64,000 bases of DNA from Ponticaulis koreensis DSM 19734 (GCF_000420665.1 NZ_ATVJ01000002.1:1-64000); one strand, 5' to 3'; shown: positions 17,529 through 27,006, counted from the first letter of the stretch. Numbers and translations: made by a program. The notes: a model not told the origin generated them from the letters alone.

Positions 17529-18602
17529 TTATGATGCCATGAGTTCGTCCACTCGCTGCGGAGCGTTGGACTTGAATAGGGAAGGGATGAGCTGGTCAGG
17601 TGCTATCTCGCCGTTCACGATCTGACAGACTGTTGCGCTGATCGGAGCGTCGAGTTCGAAATCTGATATCAGCTTGCATGCATTGAGAACGCTACTGACA
17701 CCTTCAAAAGTTTTACTCTGCGTATTGAATGCCGGATCGGCGAGTGAACGACCGAAGCTGTAATTGCGCGATTGCGGGTCTGTGCAAGTGAGGGCAAGGT
17801 CGCCAGCGCCCGCAACGCCTAGGAGTGTAGTTGCTGAGCCTCCCATTGCTTCGGCAAGAGATGCGGCTTCCTGAAGGCCTCGTGCCATGATCGCGGCGCG
17901 TGTGTTAGAGCCGTGTCCAAGTCCATCTGCCAGACCGCAGGCGATTGCAATGATGTTTTTCATCAGGCCTCCAATCTGGGCACCGATAAGGTCCTCAACA
18001 GGCTCGACCTGGAAGGCCGGCGTGCTGAGGCGCGATGACATAAACTCCGCAGTCGCCAGATCACCAGCAAGCACAACCTGTGTCGGCTGACCGGCGGCAA
18101 CTTCAGCGGCAAAGCTTGGACCAGACAGGAACATTGGCTCTGCGTGAGGAATGTTGTCTGTAATGGTCTTGGTCAGAAGCTGGTTACGCTCCGGATCGAG
18201 GCCCTTCGTGCAGGACACGACAGGCGTACCTTCAGCAATGCGGTCGCAGATAGATAACGAAACCAGCGGCAGAGCTTTTGAAGGCACTACGAGGAATACC
18301 GCGTCTGCGTCTGCGAGGGCTGTATCTATCAAGTGGGTCGGAAAAATATTCTGCGGCAGACTGATATCGCCGATGTATTTCCGGTTCTTTCGAGTTTTCG
18401 CCATCGCCAACATTTGTGGCTCGCTTCTTCCCCATAACGTCACTTTCAGACCAGCGCGTGCGAATGCGATGGCCAACGCTGTTCCCCATGCCCCGGCTCC
18501 GAAGACGGCAACCGATTCCAGCTTTTGGGCGCGGGATTTGGTCGTGTCAGTGCGGAGGAAGTCTCTCAGGTCGAAGTTCAGCAATGTAGTCAGTCCTTTC
18601 AT
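17529..18602 (-). CDS. gpsA: Glycerol-3-phosphate dehydrogenase [NAD(P)+]
   Basis: Reduces dihydroxyacetone phosphate to sn-glycerol 3-phosphate. The 357-residue protein has the Rossmann motif VAVFGAGAWGTALA from residue 31, SCTKGLDPERNQ, and the C-terminal domain with LMKNIIAIACGLADGLG and GAGDLALTC. About 28 residues precede the normal GpsA start. It is the first gene of a four-gene operon and supplies the acceptor for the glucosylglycerol-phosphate synthase two genes downstream. The chromosome may carry a separate housekeeping gpsA; this copy looks dedicated. No clear ribosome site is seen at the ATG, so the exact start is uncertain. Confidence 0.93.
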   Translation of the reverse strand: MKGLTTLLNFDLRDFLRTDTTKSRAQKLESVAVFGAGAWGTALAIAFARAGLKVTLWGRSEPQMLAMAKTRKNRKYIGDISLPQNIFPTHLIDTALADADAVFLVVPSKALPLVSLSICDRIAEGTPVVSCTKGLDPERNQLLTKTITDNIPHAEPMFLSGPSFAAEVAAGQPTQVVLAGDLATAEFMSSRLSTPAFQVEPVEDLIGAQIGGLMKNIIAIACGLADGLGHGSNTRAAIMARGLQEAASLAEAMGGSATTLLGVAGAGDLALTCTDPQSRNYSFGRSLADPAFNTQSKTFEGVSSVLNACKLISDFELDAPISATVCQIVNGEIAPDQLIPSLFKSNAPQRVDELMAS

Positions 18603-19098
18603 GGAATAGGGGAAGTCGGGAAATACGCGTTCTCAGCTGGCGATAAGCTCCTGTTCAGAATTTGGGGCGCGCGTGATCGAGTCCGCGTTAAGCGGACTGA
18701 CAGGCGGCGCAGTTGGAAGAAGAAAAAAACCAATCGGTGGGGCAGCAAACCTGGCCTTGTAACCGGCCTTGGTGTGCCCGCGCTTGAGAGCGTCGTGCGT
18801 TATATTGCTGACGGCTAGGATTGGTCTCGCCTCACAGTTTCCGTTGAACTCAAGTCAACATAGTCTCAGGCGAGTAAGGGTTCCAAAATTCTCAGAAAAT
18901 AGTTTCGGCCTAGCTGCGTTTACCCAATTCGTGTGCAACAAGGCTCAATATTCGACCACTTAAAACTGGGGGTGTGTTTTCCGAATAATTCGAATGATCG
19001 AATCGCAATTCTTCAGAGAACTGAGAAAATCCGGCGAAATACTTCACGGTCACTTGAGGTGTGATCGGGGCATTTCGCCAGATTTATAGAGTGCAGAA
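18603..19098. other. Non-coding region upstream of the glucosylglycerol operon
   Basis: About 500 bp with no gene I can support. It should hold the minus-strand promoter of gpsA-ggpS. Two inverted repeats stand out: AGTCCGC-N5-GCGGACT at 18680-18698, and GTTGA-N7-TCAAC at 18843-18859. The rest is AT-richer toward 18990 and ends at the helicase stop codon. No terminator with a proper U-tract is visible for the helicase. Confidence 0.4.
18680..18698. promoter_or_regulatory. Palindrome upstream of gpsA, candidate operator
   Basis: AGTCCGC (18680-18686), five bases, GCGGACT (18692-18698). It lies 78 bp before the gpsA start and has no U-tract on either strand, so a protein-binding site is more likely than a terminator. 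It is the best operator candidate for osmotic or other control of the glucosylglycerol operon. Confidence 0.4.
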
Positions 19099-20994
19099 TT
19101 AGTCGCGAGACTGCTTCTTTGGGCTGCGTTTTTTCTCGCCATTTGGTCCGCGGGGCTTTTTGGGGCCTTTGCGAGCTGGCTTTTCGTCAAAATTGTTTTG
19201 AGCAGGGCGTTCACGACGCTCGCCGCGGTCGCTACGGCCGCCTCGATCGCCACGTTCACGACGTGCTGGACGGTCGCGTGGGCCATCATCGCGGCGTTTT
19301 CCACGGCGCTGACCCGGACCATCATCTTGGCGTGCAGTCATGTCTTCCGGGCCTGAAACACGCTGGACGTACAGGCTTTTGTCGATGATTTGCTCTGCGC
19401 CGGCGCGATCCATCAGTTGAGCTGCAGCGTTTGGGCGAAGTTCGACATGGGTCTCGTTCGGGCTGATCCGGATCGAACCGATCTGATCGCGTGAGAAGCC
19501 GCCATTTTTGCAGAGCATCGGGACAAGCCATTTCGGATCTGCGCTCTGACGTCTTCCGACACCCAGAGAGACCCATTCGCCATTCTCAAAGTCAGACCGT
19601 TCGCGTGGACGGCGTTCTTCTCGGCGGTCGGCTGTGCGACCGTTGCGGTCACGGCTTTCCTGAAGCCATTTGGAAGGATCGTCAGGTGTGTCGATATCCT
19701 CAGGCAGCGCCTGACCCGCGCGAGCGAGACGAACGAGTGCAGCCGCAAGCTGATGAGGCTCAAAACGAGCCGTCAGAGCGTCCACCAGATCGCCCTCAGC
19801 TTCGGAGATGCCTTCTTCCAGAGCCGGGTGCGAGAGCACGCGAGCGTCCAGATTCTTACGAATATCGTCTGTTGTCGGCGGTAGCGTCCAGTTGCCTTTG
19901 ATATCAGCGTCTCGCATGACACGCTCGGCGCGGCGGCGTGCACGTGTCGGAACGATGAGAACAGACGCGCCTTTCCGTCCGGCGCGTCCCGTCCGGCCCG
20001 AGCGGTGAAGCAGTGTCTCCTTGTTGCTCGGAAGGTCGGCGTGAATGACGAGATCGAGACCCGGCAGGTCGATGCCGCGTGCGGCGACGTCTGTTGCTAC
20101 GCAGACCTTTGCGCGTCCATCCCGCATCGCCAGAAGCGCATTGCTGCGTTCTTTCTGGCTAAATTCACCGGAAAGCGCCACAACCGGGAAGCCGCGGTTA
20201 TTCAGGCGGGCTGTCAGCTTGTTCACACCATCACGTCGCGAACAGAATACGAGTGCATTTGGCGCGTCATGATAGAGAAGGAGGTTGATGACAGCCTTCT
20301 CGACGTCTTCTGGGGCGACAACAACAGCGCTATAGTCAATGTCGATATGCTGTTCACGCGCGGAGATCGTGTTCAGACGCATCGCGTCGTTCTGATAGTT
20401 CTCAGCGAGGCGCGCGATTGGCTTGGATACTGTCGCGGAGAACAGAAGCGTGCGGCGTTCTTCCGGCGCTGATTCCAGAATTTCTTCCAGCTCTTCGCGA
20501 AAGCCCATATTGAGCATTTCGTCAGCTTCATCCAGGACGACAGCGCGCAGGCTGTCCATGACGAGGGAGCCGCGGGAGATGTGATCAACGAGGCGACCCG
20601 GCGTTCCAACTACAATATGCGGGTTACGAGACAGCGCGCGGCGCTCGTCACGCATATCCATGCCGCCAATACATGAAGCAATCTGGCCGCCTGCTGGCTC
20701 ATAAAGCCATTCAAGTTCTTTGCGGACCTGAAGCGCGAGTTCGCGGGTCGGTGCGATGATGAGTGCTAGTGGTGCATCAGACACGCCCAGAACATCAGCG
20801 TCATCAAGAAGAGAGCTGGCGAGTGCGAGGCCGAATGCTACTGTTTTGCCTGAACCTGTTTGAGCCGATACCAGCAGGTCGCGTTCTCCAATCTCTGGAG
20901 AGAGAACTGCTTCCTGAACCGGTGTGAGGGTATCAAAGCCTTTTTTCTGCAAAGCCGCGGCAAGAGGCGCTGCAATCTGCATTTCTGCGGACAT
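19099..20994 (-). CDS. DEAD-box RNA helicase (DeaD/CsdA-like)
   Basis: A 631-residue ATP-dependent RNA helicase. The core motifs are in order: Q-motif (GFDTLTPVQEAVL), AQTGSGKT, PTRELA, TPGRL, VLDEADEML, FSATV, and HRSGRTGRAG. After the core comes a linker rich in Arg and Glu, a DbpA-type RNA-binding domain (about 470-545) and a strongly basic RG/RD-rich tail of some 60 residues. Such tails bind structured rRNA or degradosome partners. I start at the ATG at 20994; an upstream TTG at 21030 would add 12 residues. It stands alone, with a gap of over 130 bp upstream. Confidence 0.95.
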   Translation of the reverse strand: MSAEMQIAAPLAAALQKKGFDTLTPVQEAVLSPEIGERDLLVSAQTGSGKTVAFGLALASSLLDDADVLGVSDAPLALIIAPTRELALQVRKELEWLYEPAGGQIASCIGGMDMRDERRALSRNPHIVVGTPGRLVDHISRGSLVMDSLRAVVLDEADEMLNMGFREELEEILESAPEERRTLLFSATVSKPIARLAENYQNDAMRLNTISAREQHIDIDYSAVVVAPEDVEKAVINLLLYHDAPNALVFCSRRDGVNKLTARLNNRGFPVVALSGEFSQKERSNALLAMRDGRAKVCVATDVAARGIDLPGLDLVIHADLPSNKETLLHRSGRTGRAGRKGASVLIVPTRARRRAERVMRDADIKGNWTLPPTTDDIRKNLDARVLSHPALEEGISEAEGDLVDALTARFEPHQLAAALVRLARAGQALPEDIDTPDDPSKWLQESRDRNGRTADRREERRPRERSDFENGEWVSLGVGRRQSADPKWLVPMLCKNGGFSRDQIGSIRISPNETHVELRPNAAAQLMDRAGAEQIIDKSLYVQRVSGPEDMTARQDDGPGQRRGKRRDDGPRDRPARRERGDRGGRSDRGERRERPAQNNFDEKPARKGPKKPRGPNGEKKRSPKKQSRD

Positions 20995-21131
20995 ATATAA
21001 TCTTTCGAAGAGCGGAAAAACCTGACGCAATCAGTGCGAAACACAGGCTCCGAGCGGCCCTCATACGCTGTTTAGCCGAAATTTCCAACCATGGATGTGA
21101 TTTTCAGCGTTTAAAGCGGGTTCAGGCGAAG

Positions 21132-21932
21132 TCAGACGGGCTCAACCGCGTCCAGTATGTGGAGAATACTCTTTCGAAGAATCTCCGGTGAAACGGGTTT
21201 CTTCAGAAAACGGTCGGCGCCGTTCAGAAGAGCAGATTGCATGGCCTGATGGTCTTGTTCGTTTGTGAAGAAGATCATCGGTGTATCCTTGCGCAGCGGG
21301 CTTGCACCGTTGCGAACACATTGAAGCAGTTCAAGACCGGAGACCGGCTGCATTTCCCAGTCTGTGATGATGATGTCGGGCTGAACAGTGCTAGCGCGAT
21401 TGAGGAGCGCCAGACCGGAGTTCGTTGTCTCGATCTGTGTAACGCCCAGGTTTTCAAGCGAGGCACGCATTACCGCCTGCACATGCTTGTCATCATCGGC
21501 AAGAATGACTTTCAGGTCTCTGAAGCGCGCGTCACTCTTGGTATCTTCGGCAGTCGCGTCTGAGGTCTCCGACATGATCTGAAGGACGCGCGAATTGTCA
21601 GGTGTGATCTCGTCAAGCGCAGGCGCAAGCTCTTTCAGCATGTCGGACGCTTCAGTGAGCGCCTGAGAGATGGCGAAATTATTCTTAGTCAGCGCTTTGC
21701 GAAGTTTCTTGTCGATTTTGGCAATCGACGTGCCAAATTTGCGAAACCCTATACAGTGCGCAGCACCGGCCATTCGGTGAAGTTCTGCGCTGAGATTGGA
21801 CGCAACAACATCCGGAGATGCCGTGCTGAAATTACCATAGGCCGCAAGTGTGTTCAGGCTTTCAAACTGATCCCTGATCGACTCGCAATAGCGCGAGACG
21901 ATTGGAATGAAGCGATCAATATCTTTGGTCAT
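21132..21932 (-). CDS. Hpt-receiver phosphorelay protein A
   Basis: A 266-residue protein with an N-terminal Hpt-like four-helix domain and a C-terminal receiver. The Hpt histidine is H52 in ELHRMAGAAHCIGF. The usual lysine two residues before the glycine is alanine. The receiver has the acidic patch ADDD (145-148), phospho-acceptor D191 in IITDWEMQP, a Thr in FFT, and a Lys in LKKP. It follows protein B by 45 bp in one minus-strand unit. No DNA-binding or enzymatic output is present. It probably passes phosphate within the relay encoded by this cluster. That partner assignment is inferred from gene proximity. Confidence 0.85.
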   Translation of the reverse strand: MTKDIDRFIPIVSRYCESIRDQFESLNTLAAYGNFSTASPDVVASNLSAELHRMAGAAHCIGFRKFGTSIAKIDKKLRKALTKNNFAISQALTEASDMLKELAPALDEITPDNSRVLQIMSETSDATAEDTKSDARFRDLKVILADDDKHVQAVMRASLENLGVTQIETTNSGLALLNRASTVQPDIIITDWEMQPVSGLELLQCVRNGASPLRKDTPMIFFTNEQDHQAMQSALLNGADRFLKKPVSPEILRKSILHILDAVEPV

Positions 21933-21977
21933 GTTGAGTCAGCTTTTGATTGAAATGCCTGAGCGCGTCTGGTCTGC

Positions 21978-22832
21978 CTAGGCTACAGCGTTGAGTTTCT
22001 GGCGGATATGGTACTTCTTCTCGACTGTTTGTGCGACGGCCGTCCAGATGGCGTTAGGTAGAACAGGTTTGGTAAGCACTTTGTTAGCGCCGCTGCGGGA
22101 CAGGAAACGCTGTTGGGCTTTTTCCTTCTCGGAGGTGAAGAAAATCACAGGTGTGTTTTCATCAATCGAGACTTTGCCGCTACGGATAAGCTGGAGAAGT
22201 TCGTGGCCGTCCAGCGGTTCCATATGCCAGTCCGTGATAATCAGCGATGGCTGGAATGCATGGAGTAAAGACAGAACTTCAGACCCTGAGTTTGCAACAA
22301 TAACGTTCTCGCAGCCCATGCCCTTAATGCAGGTTTCTACCATCTCACGAACGTGCGGATCGTCTTCGGCGATCAGAATACGCTCTTTTGCCAGAATGCG
22401 CTGGAGGGATTCTGAAACTTCGGCCGAGTTGCTGACGCCAACATCGCAGGCTTCATCGAAGCTGCTCAGGTTCAGGCGCTGGAGAAGCTTTGAACGGGCA
22501 GGGTTCAAATTGGAAGAAAAGTCTTCCATGTTGCGAACTTCTGAGCGAATGGATGTCAAAGACGTCACCAGCTCATCCTGGGGCATGGTGTCAGCCCTTT
22601 TAAGGCGGCCTGCGAAATCGTCAAACGCGCGGCCGATGTCTTTATAGCCCATACAATGCGCCGCGCCTGCCATGCGGTGAACAAGACCAAATACATCGCT
22701 GGCGCTCTCGCTGGAAATACTGCGGGATTCCAGTGCATGATCGAGTGTTTCAGAAAGCTCTCGCAATTGCCTTGAAAAGTCGGAGCAATAGTGCGAGATC
22801 AACGTTTCCAGTTTTGATGTTATCTGGTCCAT
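21978..22832 (-). CDS. Hpt-receiver phosphorelay protein B
   Basis: A 284-residue paralogue of protein A, with the same order of domains. H52 sits in LVHRMAGAAHCMGY. The receiver contains AEDD, D201 in IITDWHMEPLDG, FFTSE and LTKP. The two domains are joined by about 80 helical residues. GGGAGG seven bases before the ATG marks the start. It is the first gene of the minus-strand pair and is transcribed away from the histidine kinase gene across a 249-bp shared promoter region, so kinase and relay protein can be controlled together. Confidence 0.85.
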   Translation of the reverse strand: MDQITSKLETLISHYCSDFSRQLRELSETLDHALESRSISSESASDVFGLVHRMAGAAHCMGYKDIGRAFDDFAGRLKRADTMPQDELVTSLTSIRSEVRNMEDFSSNLNPARSKLLQRLNLSSFDEACDVGVSNSAEVSESLQRILAKERILIAEDDPHVREMVETCIKGMGCENVIVANSGSEVLSLLHAFQPSLIITDWHMEPLDGHELLQLIRSGKVSIDENTPVIFFTSEKEKAQQRFLSRSGANKVLTKPVLPNAIWTAVAQTVEKKYHIRQKLNAVA

Positions 22833-23081
22833 ACGGTAGCCTCCCTTATTGAGTGCGACCTTAAGTTAGCTCAAAATCGTTAATTGAACTGACGATCTCG
22901 TTGAGGTTTTTACTTCGACATGTCTGACCTTTATTAATTAACATCGCGTTTCTGGTGAGACTTTCCTTAAAGCCGACGCAAATAGCTCCGATCTTTTTGA
23001 CCTGCTTAACTTGGCATTAGGTTTCCAGAGGTCGGTGTTAACCAGTTTGTGCCATGCTTTCCTACATTGATTGAGGAAGTT
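22833..23081. promoter_or_regulatory. Divergent promoter region of the phosphorelay cluster
   Basis: A 249-bp AT-rich spacer between protein B (minus) and the kinase (plus). It must contain promoters for both units. TTGACC occurs near 22999 on the plus strand but no -10 box fits it well. I cannot place either start of transcription. Confidence 0.35.
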
Positions 23082-26000
23082 ATGGCTTTTAAACACCTGA
23101 AACAGCTCTCATTGCGATCCAAGATCGTTGTTTTATCCGCGGTATTTGCGCTTCTGTCGTGTTCTTTGATTATCTGGCAAGGCGCTCTGCGCGCTCATGA
23201 TTTATCCGTGGCGAATGCGCAAACATTGTTGAGGTCTGAGGCGCAGAAACTCGCTGTTCAGGTTGAGAGTGAGCTTGAGTTCATCGTTGAAGAGCTCAAT
23301 TTCGTCGTACGAACGCCACCGATTGAAGGCATTATCCGTAGTCAACGCAATGGCGATGTCGATCCGCTGGACGGGTCGACGACGGCGCTCTGGCGTGCGC
23401 GCCTGGAGCAAATTTTCACCGCGATGATGGTCAACCAGTCATATTATAGTCAGTTGCGATACATTGGCGTTCAGAATAACGGGCGTGAACTCGTTCGTGT
23501 CGACCAGTCGGGAAATCTGCGCTGGGCCGTTGCAGAAACTGATCTACAGGAAAAGGGCGATGAGCCTTATATGCGTGACGCAGTCGAGATAGGGCCGGAA
23601 GAAGTCCATTTCAGCGACATCAATTACAATCGGGAAAACGGCGCAATTGATCCACGGCGCATACCGACCATTCGCGCAATGATTCCAGTGCTTGATGAAC
23701 ATGATCAACTGTTTGGTATTGTAATCGCCAACATTGATATCGAGGCTCTGGTGTCAGGGGCCTTTGATGAGGCGCGCTCTGCCTTTCCCGCAATGGTGAT
23801 TACTGACGGCGGTGAGGTATTCGAATATGATCCGGCGCGCCAGCGGACTCAGATGTATATGATCGGCGTAAGATCGGAGCTGTATGACGCGATTTCAGCT
23901 TTTGAAACCGGCCCGCTTATGGATCAGACGATCGAGACTGACGGACTTGTGGGAATACGTCTCGCCGTGCCTGACTTTGGTGGAGCAACGGGTTTGAAGC
24001 TTGACGTTGCGGTCCTTGGCCGATGGGAGGCACTGGGCGCAGGCTGGAGCAATACGTTGTCAGAGAGTTCACTGGTCGCGCTACTGGCGCTTTTGGTCGG
24101 TGTTGGTCTGGTTGCGCTTTTTGCGGGATATCTAACGGAGCCACTTCAAAAGATTACAACGCAAGTGAAGGATTTCGGTATTGGGCAACTCAATCAGGAG
24201 CTCGTGCTTCCGGTTGAAGCGCCCGGTGAAATCGGAAAGCTGGCGCGCGCGTTCTCAAGGCTTGTAACAGATTTACAGGACAATCAGGCGCGCACTGAAA
24301 ATATTGTTGCGCACTCTGTAGATGGCATGATCGTTATCGATGAGACCGGCACCATCGTGTCCTTCAACCCAGCGGCAGAAAGAATTTTCCTTTACCCGCG
24401 GTCTGAGATCATCGGTCGGAATATTAAAGTTCTCATGCCGAAGCAGGATGCGGAACGTCATGATCAATATCTGGAGCTTTATCGGTATCGCGGTGAAGCT
24501 TCTGTCATCGGGCAAGGACGTGAAATTTCCGCGGTGAAAAAAGGTGGAAACGAGTTTTTCATCGAAATTTCTGTAAGTGAGTTCCACCAGGGTGAAACAC
24601 GCTATTTTGGCGCAACTGTGCGTGACATTAGTGAACAACGCCGCGCGAAGGTGGAGCTCCTCAGCCAGAAGGAAAAACTAGAATTCGCGCTCGACGGGGG
24701 TGGGCTGGGAATCTGGCAATGGGATATCCAGACTGGTCGCTTCGAGTTTTGTGACAGGGCATCTGGAATGATCGGTCTGACGCCGACGAAAATGAATCGG
24801 ACGGATTTTGACTGGTACAATCTGGTTGATCCGGCACAACGCGACAGCGTTGCTGAAGCGTTGCTGAACTATGTGCGCGGTATTGCTCACGACACTCAGT
24901 TAGAATTTCGTATTCTGCATTCTGACGGTCACTTTGTTTGGGTCCAGCATACGTTCAGAATATCCCGAAAAGATGCGGACGGTGTTCCAATCGAAGTCGT
25001 AGGAATTCAGCAGGATATTACGGGTCGTAAGCGTCACGAGTTGGCGCTGGAAGAGCGTACCGACAAGCTGGAGTTGGCGGAAGCCGTCGCAGGTATGGGG
25101 CACTGGAGTGTCGATCTCAGGACAAATAAACTTCATTGGTCGGAAGGTGTGTTCCGGATTCACGGGATAGACCCTGAATGGGGCGAGCCTGCGCTGGAGG
25201 ATGGTATCCAATTTTACCATGCTGATGATCGGCAAACCGTTGAAGATGCCGTTAATTCAGCCATTGAAGAAAATAAACCTTTTGAGTTTCAGTTGCGTAT
25301 TGTCCGTGGCGACGGAGAAATTCGTCATGTGATTTCTCGTGGCGAATTGAAAGAGGGGCCGGATGAAGATGAGCGCGTGCTCTTCGGTATTTTTCAGGAT
25401 GTGACCGATAAGGTCGAAGCAGAGCTTCAGATCAAGGAAAGTGAGCGAAAAATCCGCACAATGATGAACAGCATTGTTGACGGTGTTGTAACCGTGAACA
25501 GCGAAGGTATCATTGAGGACTGCAACCCCGCTTTTGCGAAAATATTCGGATACGAACGGGACGAGTTGATAGGAGTGAGCCTGACAACCGTCATACCTCC
25601 GCAATATCGGGAACCTCATCTTTCCAGTCTGGAAGATGCCGTGGAAACGGGCGATTCCGAGTTGTTCGATAAGACTCTGGAGCGCCTTGGTCTTCATAAG
25701 TCAGGAGAAACAATTCCGCTTGAAGTGGCAGTTAGCCGCTCTCGTGCAGCGGGTCGCTTCCTCTTTTTCGGCATTGCCCGGGATATCTCCGCGCGTAAGA
25801 AGATGGAGACGTTGAAGAACGATTTTGTCTCCACGGTGAACCACGAACTCCGTACGCCGCTGACGTCTGTTTACGGCTCATTGGACCTGCTTCAGAAGCT
25901 CGCGAAAGATCAGCTTGATGAACGCTGCCAGCGCCTTGTTACGCTCGCCCATCAGGGATGCGGACGTTTAAGCTCTCTCGTGAACGATATTCTCGATCTT

Positions 26001-26534
26001 GAGAAGATCGCTGCCGGCAAAATGGAATATCTCATGGAAGATGTTCGACTGGAGCCGCTGATTGATGATATTATCGAACGCCATGAGGCGCTTGCTGACC
26101 GCTTTGGTGTGACCTTCAAAATCGAGCACGCCGAGACCGACACACTGGTGAATTTGGATGCGAGCCGCTTCAATCAGGCGCTGGTCAATCTTATGTCGAA
26201 CGCCGCGAAGTTCTCCCCAATGGAAGGCGAAGTCGTCATCCGAAGCGAGTTGATTGAGACTGGTAAGATCAGGATATCCGTTCAAGACCATGGCCCGGGC
26301 ATTCCTGCTGGCTTCCGCGACCGGATTTTTGAGCGCTTTGCCCAGGCAGACCGCAAGGCAACGCAGAAGAATGCGAGCGGTAGCGGGCTCGGCCTGAATA
26401 TCACTAAGTCCATTATTGAAGCCTTTGGCGGCGAAATCGATTTCGAGACTGCCGAAGGCGAAGGAACGACATTCTACATGGACCTTCCGGTGAAAGCCCA
26501 ATCCAACCTGACTTATCTGACGCAGGCCTCTTAA
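23082..26534 (+). CDS. Multi-PAS sensor histidine kinase
   Basis: A 1150-residue membrane kinase. A first transmembrane helix (about 14-36) leads to a roughly 300-residue periplasmic sensor of the Cache type. A second helix (about 330-355) is followed by a HAMP-like linker and then four PAS domains (near 400-525, 535-650, 660-780, 785-905). The HisKA H-box is NHELRTPL with H921. The ATPase domain has NLMSNAAKFSP, DHGPGIP and GSGLGLNI. There is no receiver, so the kinase is not hybrid. The first PAS resembles FixL, but the haem-ligand position is Ser. I start at the ATG at 23082, with GAGGAAG upstream. It leads a unit with a receiver and protein C. Confidence 0.93.
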   Translation: MAFKHLKQLSLRSKIVVLSAVFALLSCSLIIWQGALRAHDLSVANAQTLLRSEAQKLAVQVESELEFIVEELNFVVRTPPIEGIIRSQRNGDVDPLDGSTTALWRARLEQIFTAMMVNQSYYSQLRYIGVQNNGRELVRVDQSGNLRWAVAETDLQEKGDEPYMRDAVEIGPEEVHFSDINYNRENGAIDPRRIPTIRAMIPVLDEHDQLFGIVIANIDIEALVSGAFDEARSAFPAMVITDGGEVFEYDPARQRTQMYMIGVRSELYDAISAFETGPLMDQTIETDGLVGIRLAVPDFGGATGLKLDVAVLGRWEALGAGWSNTLSESSLVALLALLVGVGLVALFAGYLTEPLQKITTQVKDFGIGQLNQELVLPVEAPGEIGKLARAFSRLVTDLQDNQARTENIVAHSVDGMIVIDETGTIVSFNPAAERIFLYPRSEIIGRNIKVLMPKQDAERHDQYLELYRYRGEASVIGQGREISAVKKGGNEFFIEISVSEFHQGETRYFGATVRDISEQRRAKVELLSQKEKLEFALDGGGLGIWQWDIQTGRFEFCDRASGMIGLTPTKMNRTDFDWYNLVDPAQRDSVAEALLNYVRGIAHDTQLEFRILHSDGHFVWVQHTFRISRKDADGVPIEVVGIQQDITGRKRHELALEERTDKLELAEAVAGMGHWSVDLRTNKLHWSEGVFRIHGIDPEWGEPALEDGIQFYHADDRQTVEDAVNSAIEENKPFEFQLRIVRGDGEIRHVISRGELKEGPDEDERVLFGIFQDVTDKVEAELQIKESERKIRTMMNSIVDGVVTVNSEGIIEDCNPAFAKIFGYERDELIGVSLTTVIPPQYREPHLSSLEDAVETGDSELFDKTLERLGLHKSGETIPLEVAVSRSRAAGRFLFFGIARDISARKKMETLKNDFVSTVNHELRTPLTSVYGSLDLLQKLAKDQLDERCQRLVTLAHQGCGRLSSLVNDILDLEKIAAGKMEYLMEDVRLEPLIDDIIERHEALADRFGVTFKIEHAETDTLVNLDASRFNQALVNLMSNAAKFSPMEGEVVIRSELIETGKIRISVQDHGPGIPAGFRDRIFERFAQADRKATQKNASGSGLGLNITKSIIEAFGGEIDFETAEGEGTTFYMDLPVKAQSNLTYLTQAS

Positions 26535-26567
26535 AGTCGGATCGAATAACCATGGAGATTTCCGAAG

Positions 26568-26984
26568 ATGAAACCCCTGAGCAAAATTCTGTATCTGGAA
26601 GACGATCCACACATCTCGGAGATCGCATTGATCGCACTTCGCGATATTGCGGGCTTTGACGTGCATCATTGTGGACAAGGTCAGGATGCAATCAATAGCT
26701 TTACCGAATTTCAACCGGATATGCTTTTACTCGACGTGATGCTGCCTGACCTCGATGGGCCGCAGGTTCTTGAAGCAATTCGAAAACTTGATGGCGGTGA
26801 ATCTGTGCCCGCTATCTTTATGACGGCAAAAGCCCAGAAGCATGAGCAGGATGCGTACATGCAGCAGGGGGCAATCTCCGTTATTGTGAAACCATTTGAT
26901 GCGCTCACGCTAGGTGAAACGCTTCAATCACTGTGGTCGTCGCGCGGTAGTCAGTCTGCCGGAGAGGCGCACCTCGTCCCGTAG
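26568..26984 (+). CDS. Single-domain response regulator
   Basis: A 138-residue CheY-like receiver and nothing else. The acidic pocket is LEDDPH (10-15), the phospho-acceptor is D56 in LLLDVMLPDLDG, the switch Thr is in FMTAK, and the Lys is in IVKPFD. It begins 33 bp after the kinase and is its likely direct phosphate acceptor. With no output domain it may shuttle phosphate to the Hpt modules of proteins A, B and C, as in Spo0F-like relays. It ends 22 bp before the next start. Confidence 0.92.
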   Translation: MKPLSKILYLEDDPHISEIALIALRDIAGFDVHHCGQGQDAINSFTEFQPDMLLLDVMLPDLDGPQVLEAIRKLDGGESVPAIFMTAKAQKHEQDAYMQQGAISVIVKPFDALTLGETLQSLWSSRGSQSAGEAHLVP

Positions 26985-27006
26985 GCTGAGCACGCAGGAG
27001 GCCGCC

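Noticed and set aside
18525-18818. A 97-codon plus-strand frame in the region upstream of gpsA
   Set aside because: It starts inside gpsA on the opposite strand, is very rich in Arg and Trp, and resembles no family.
26914-27006. A longer start for Hpt-receiver protein C
   Set aside because: It would begin inside the preceding receiver gene in another frame, and CAGGAGG fits the ATG at 27007.
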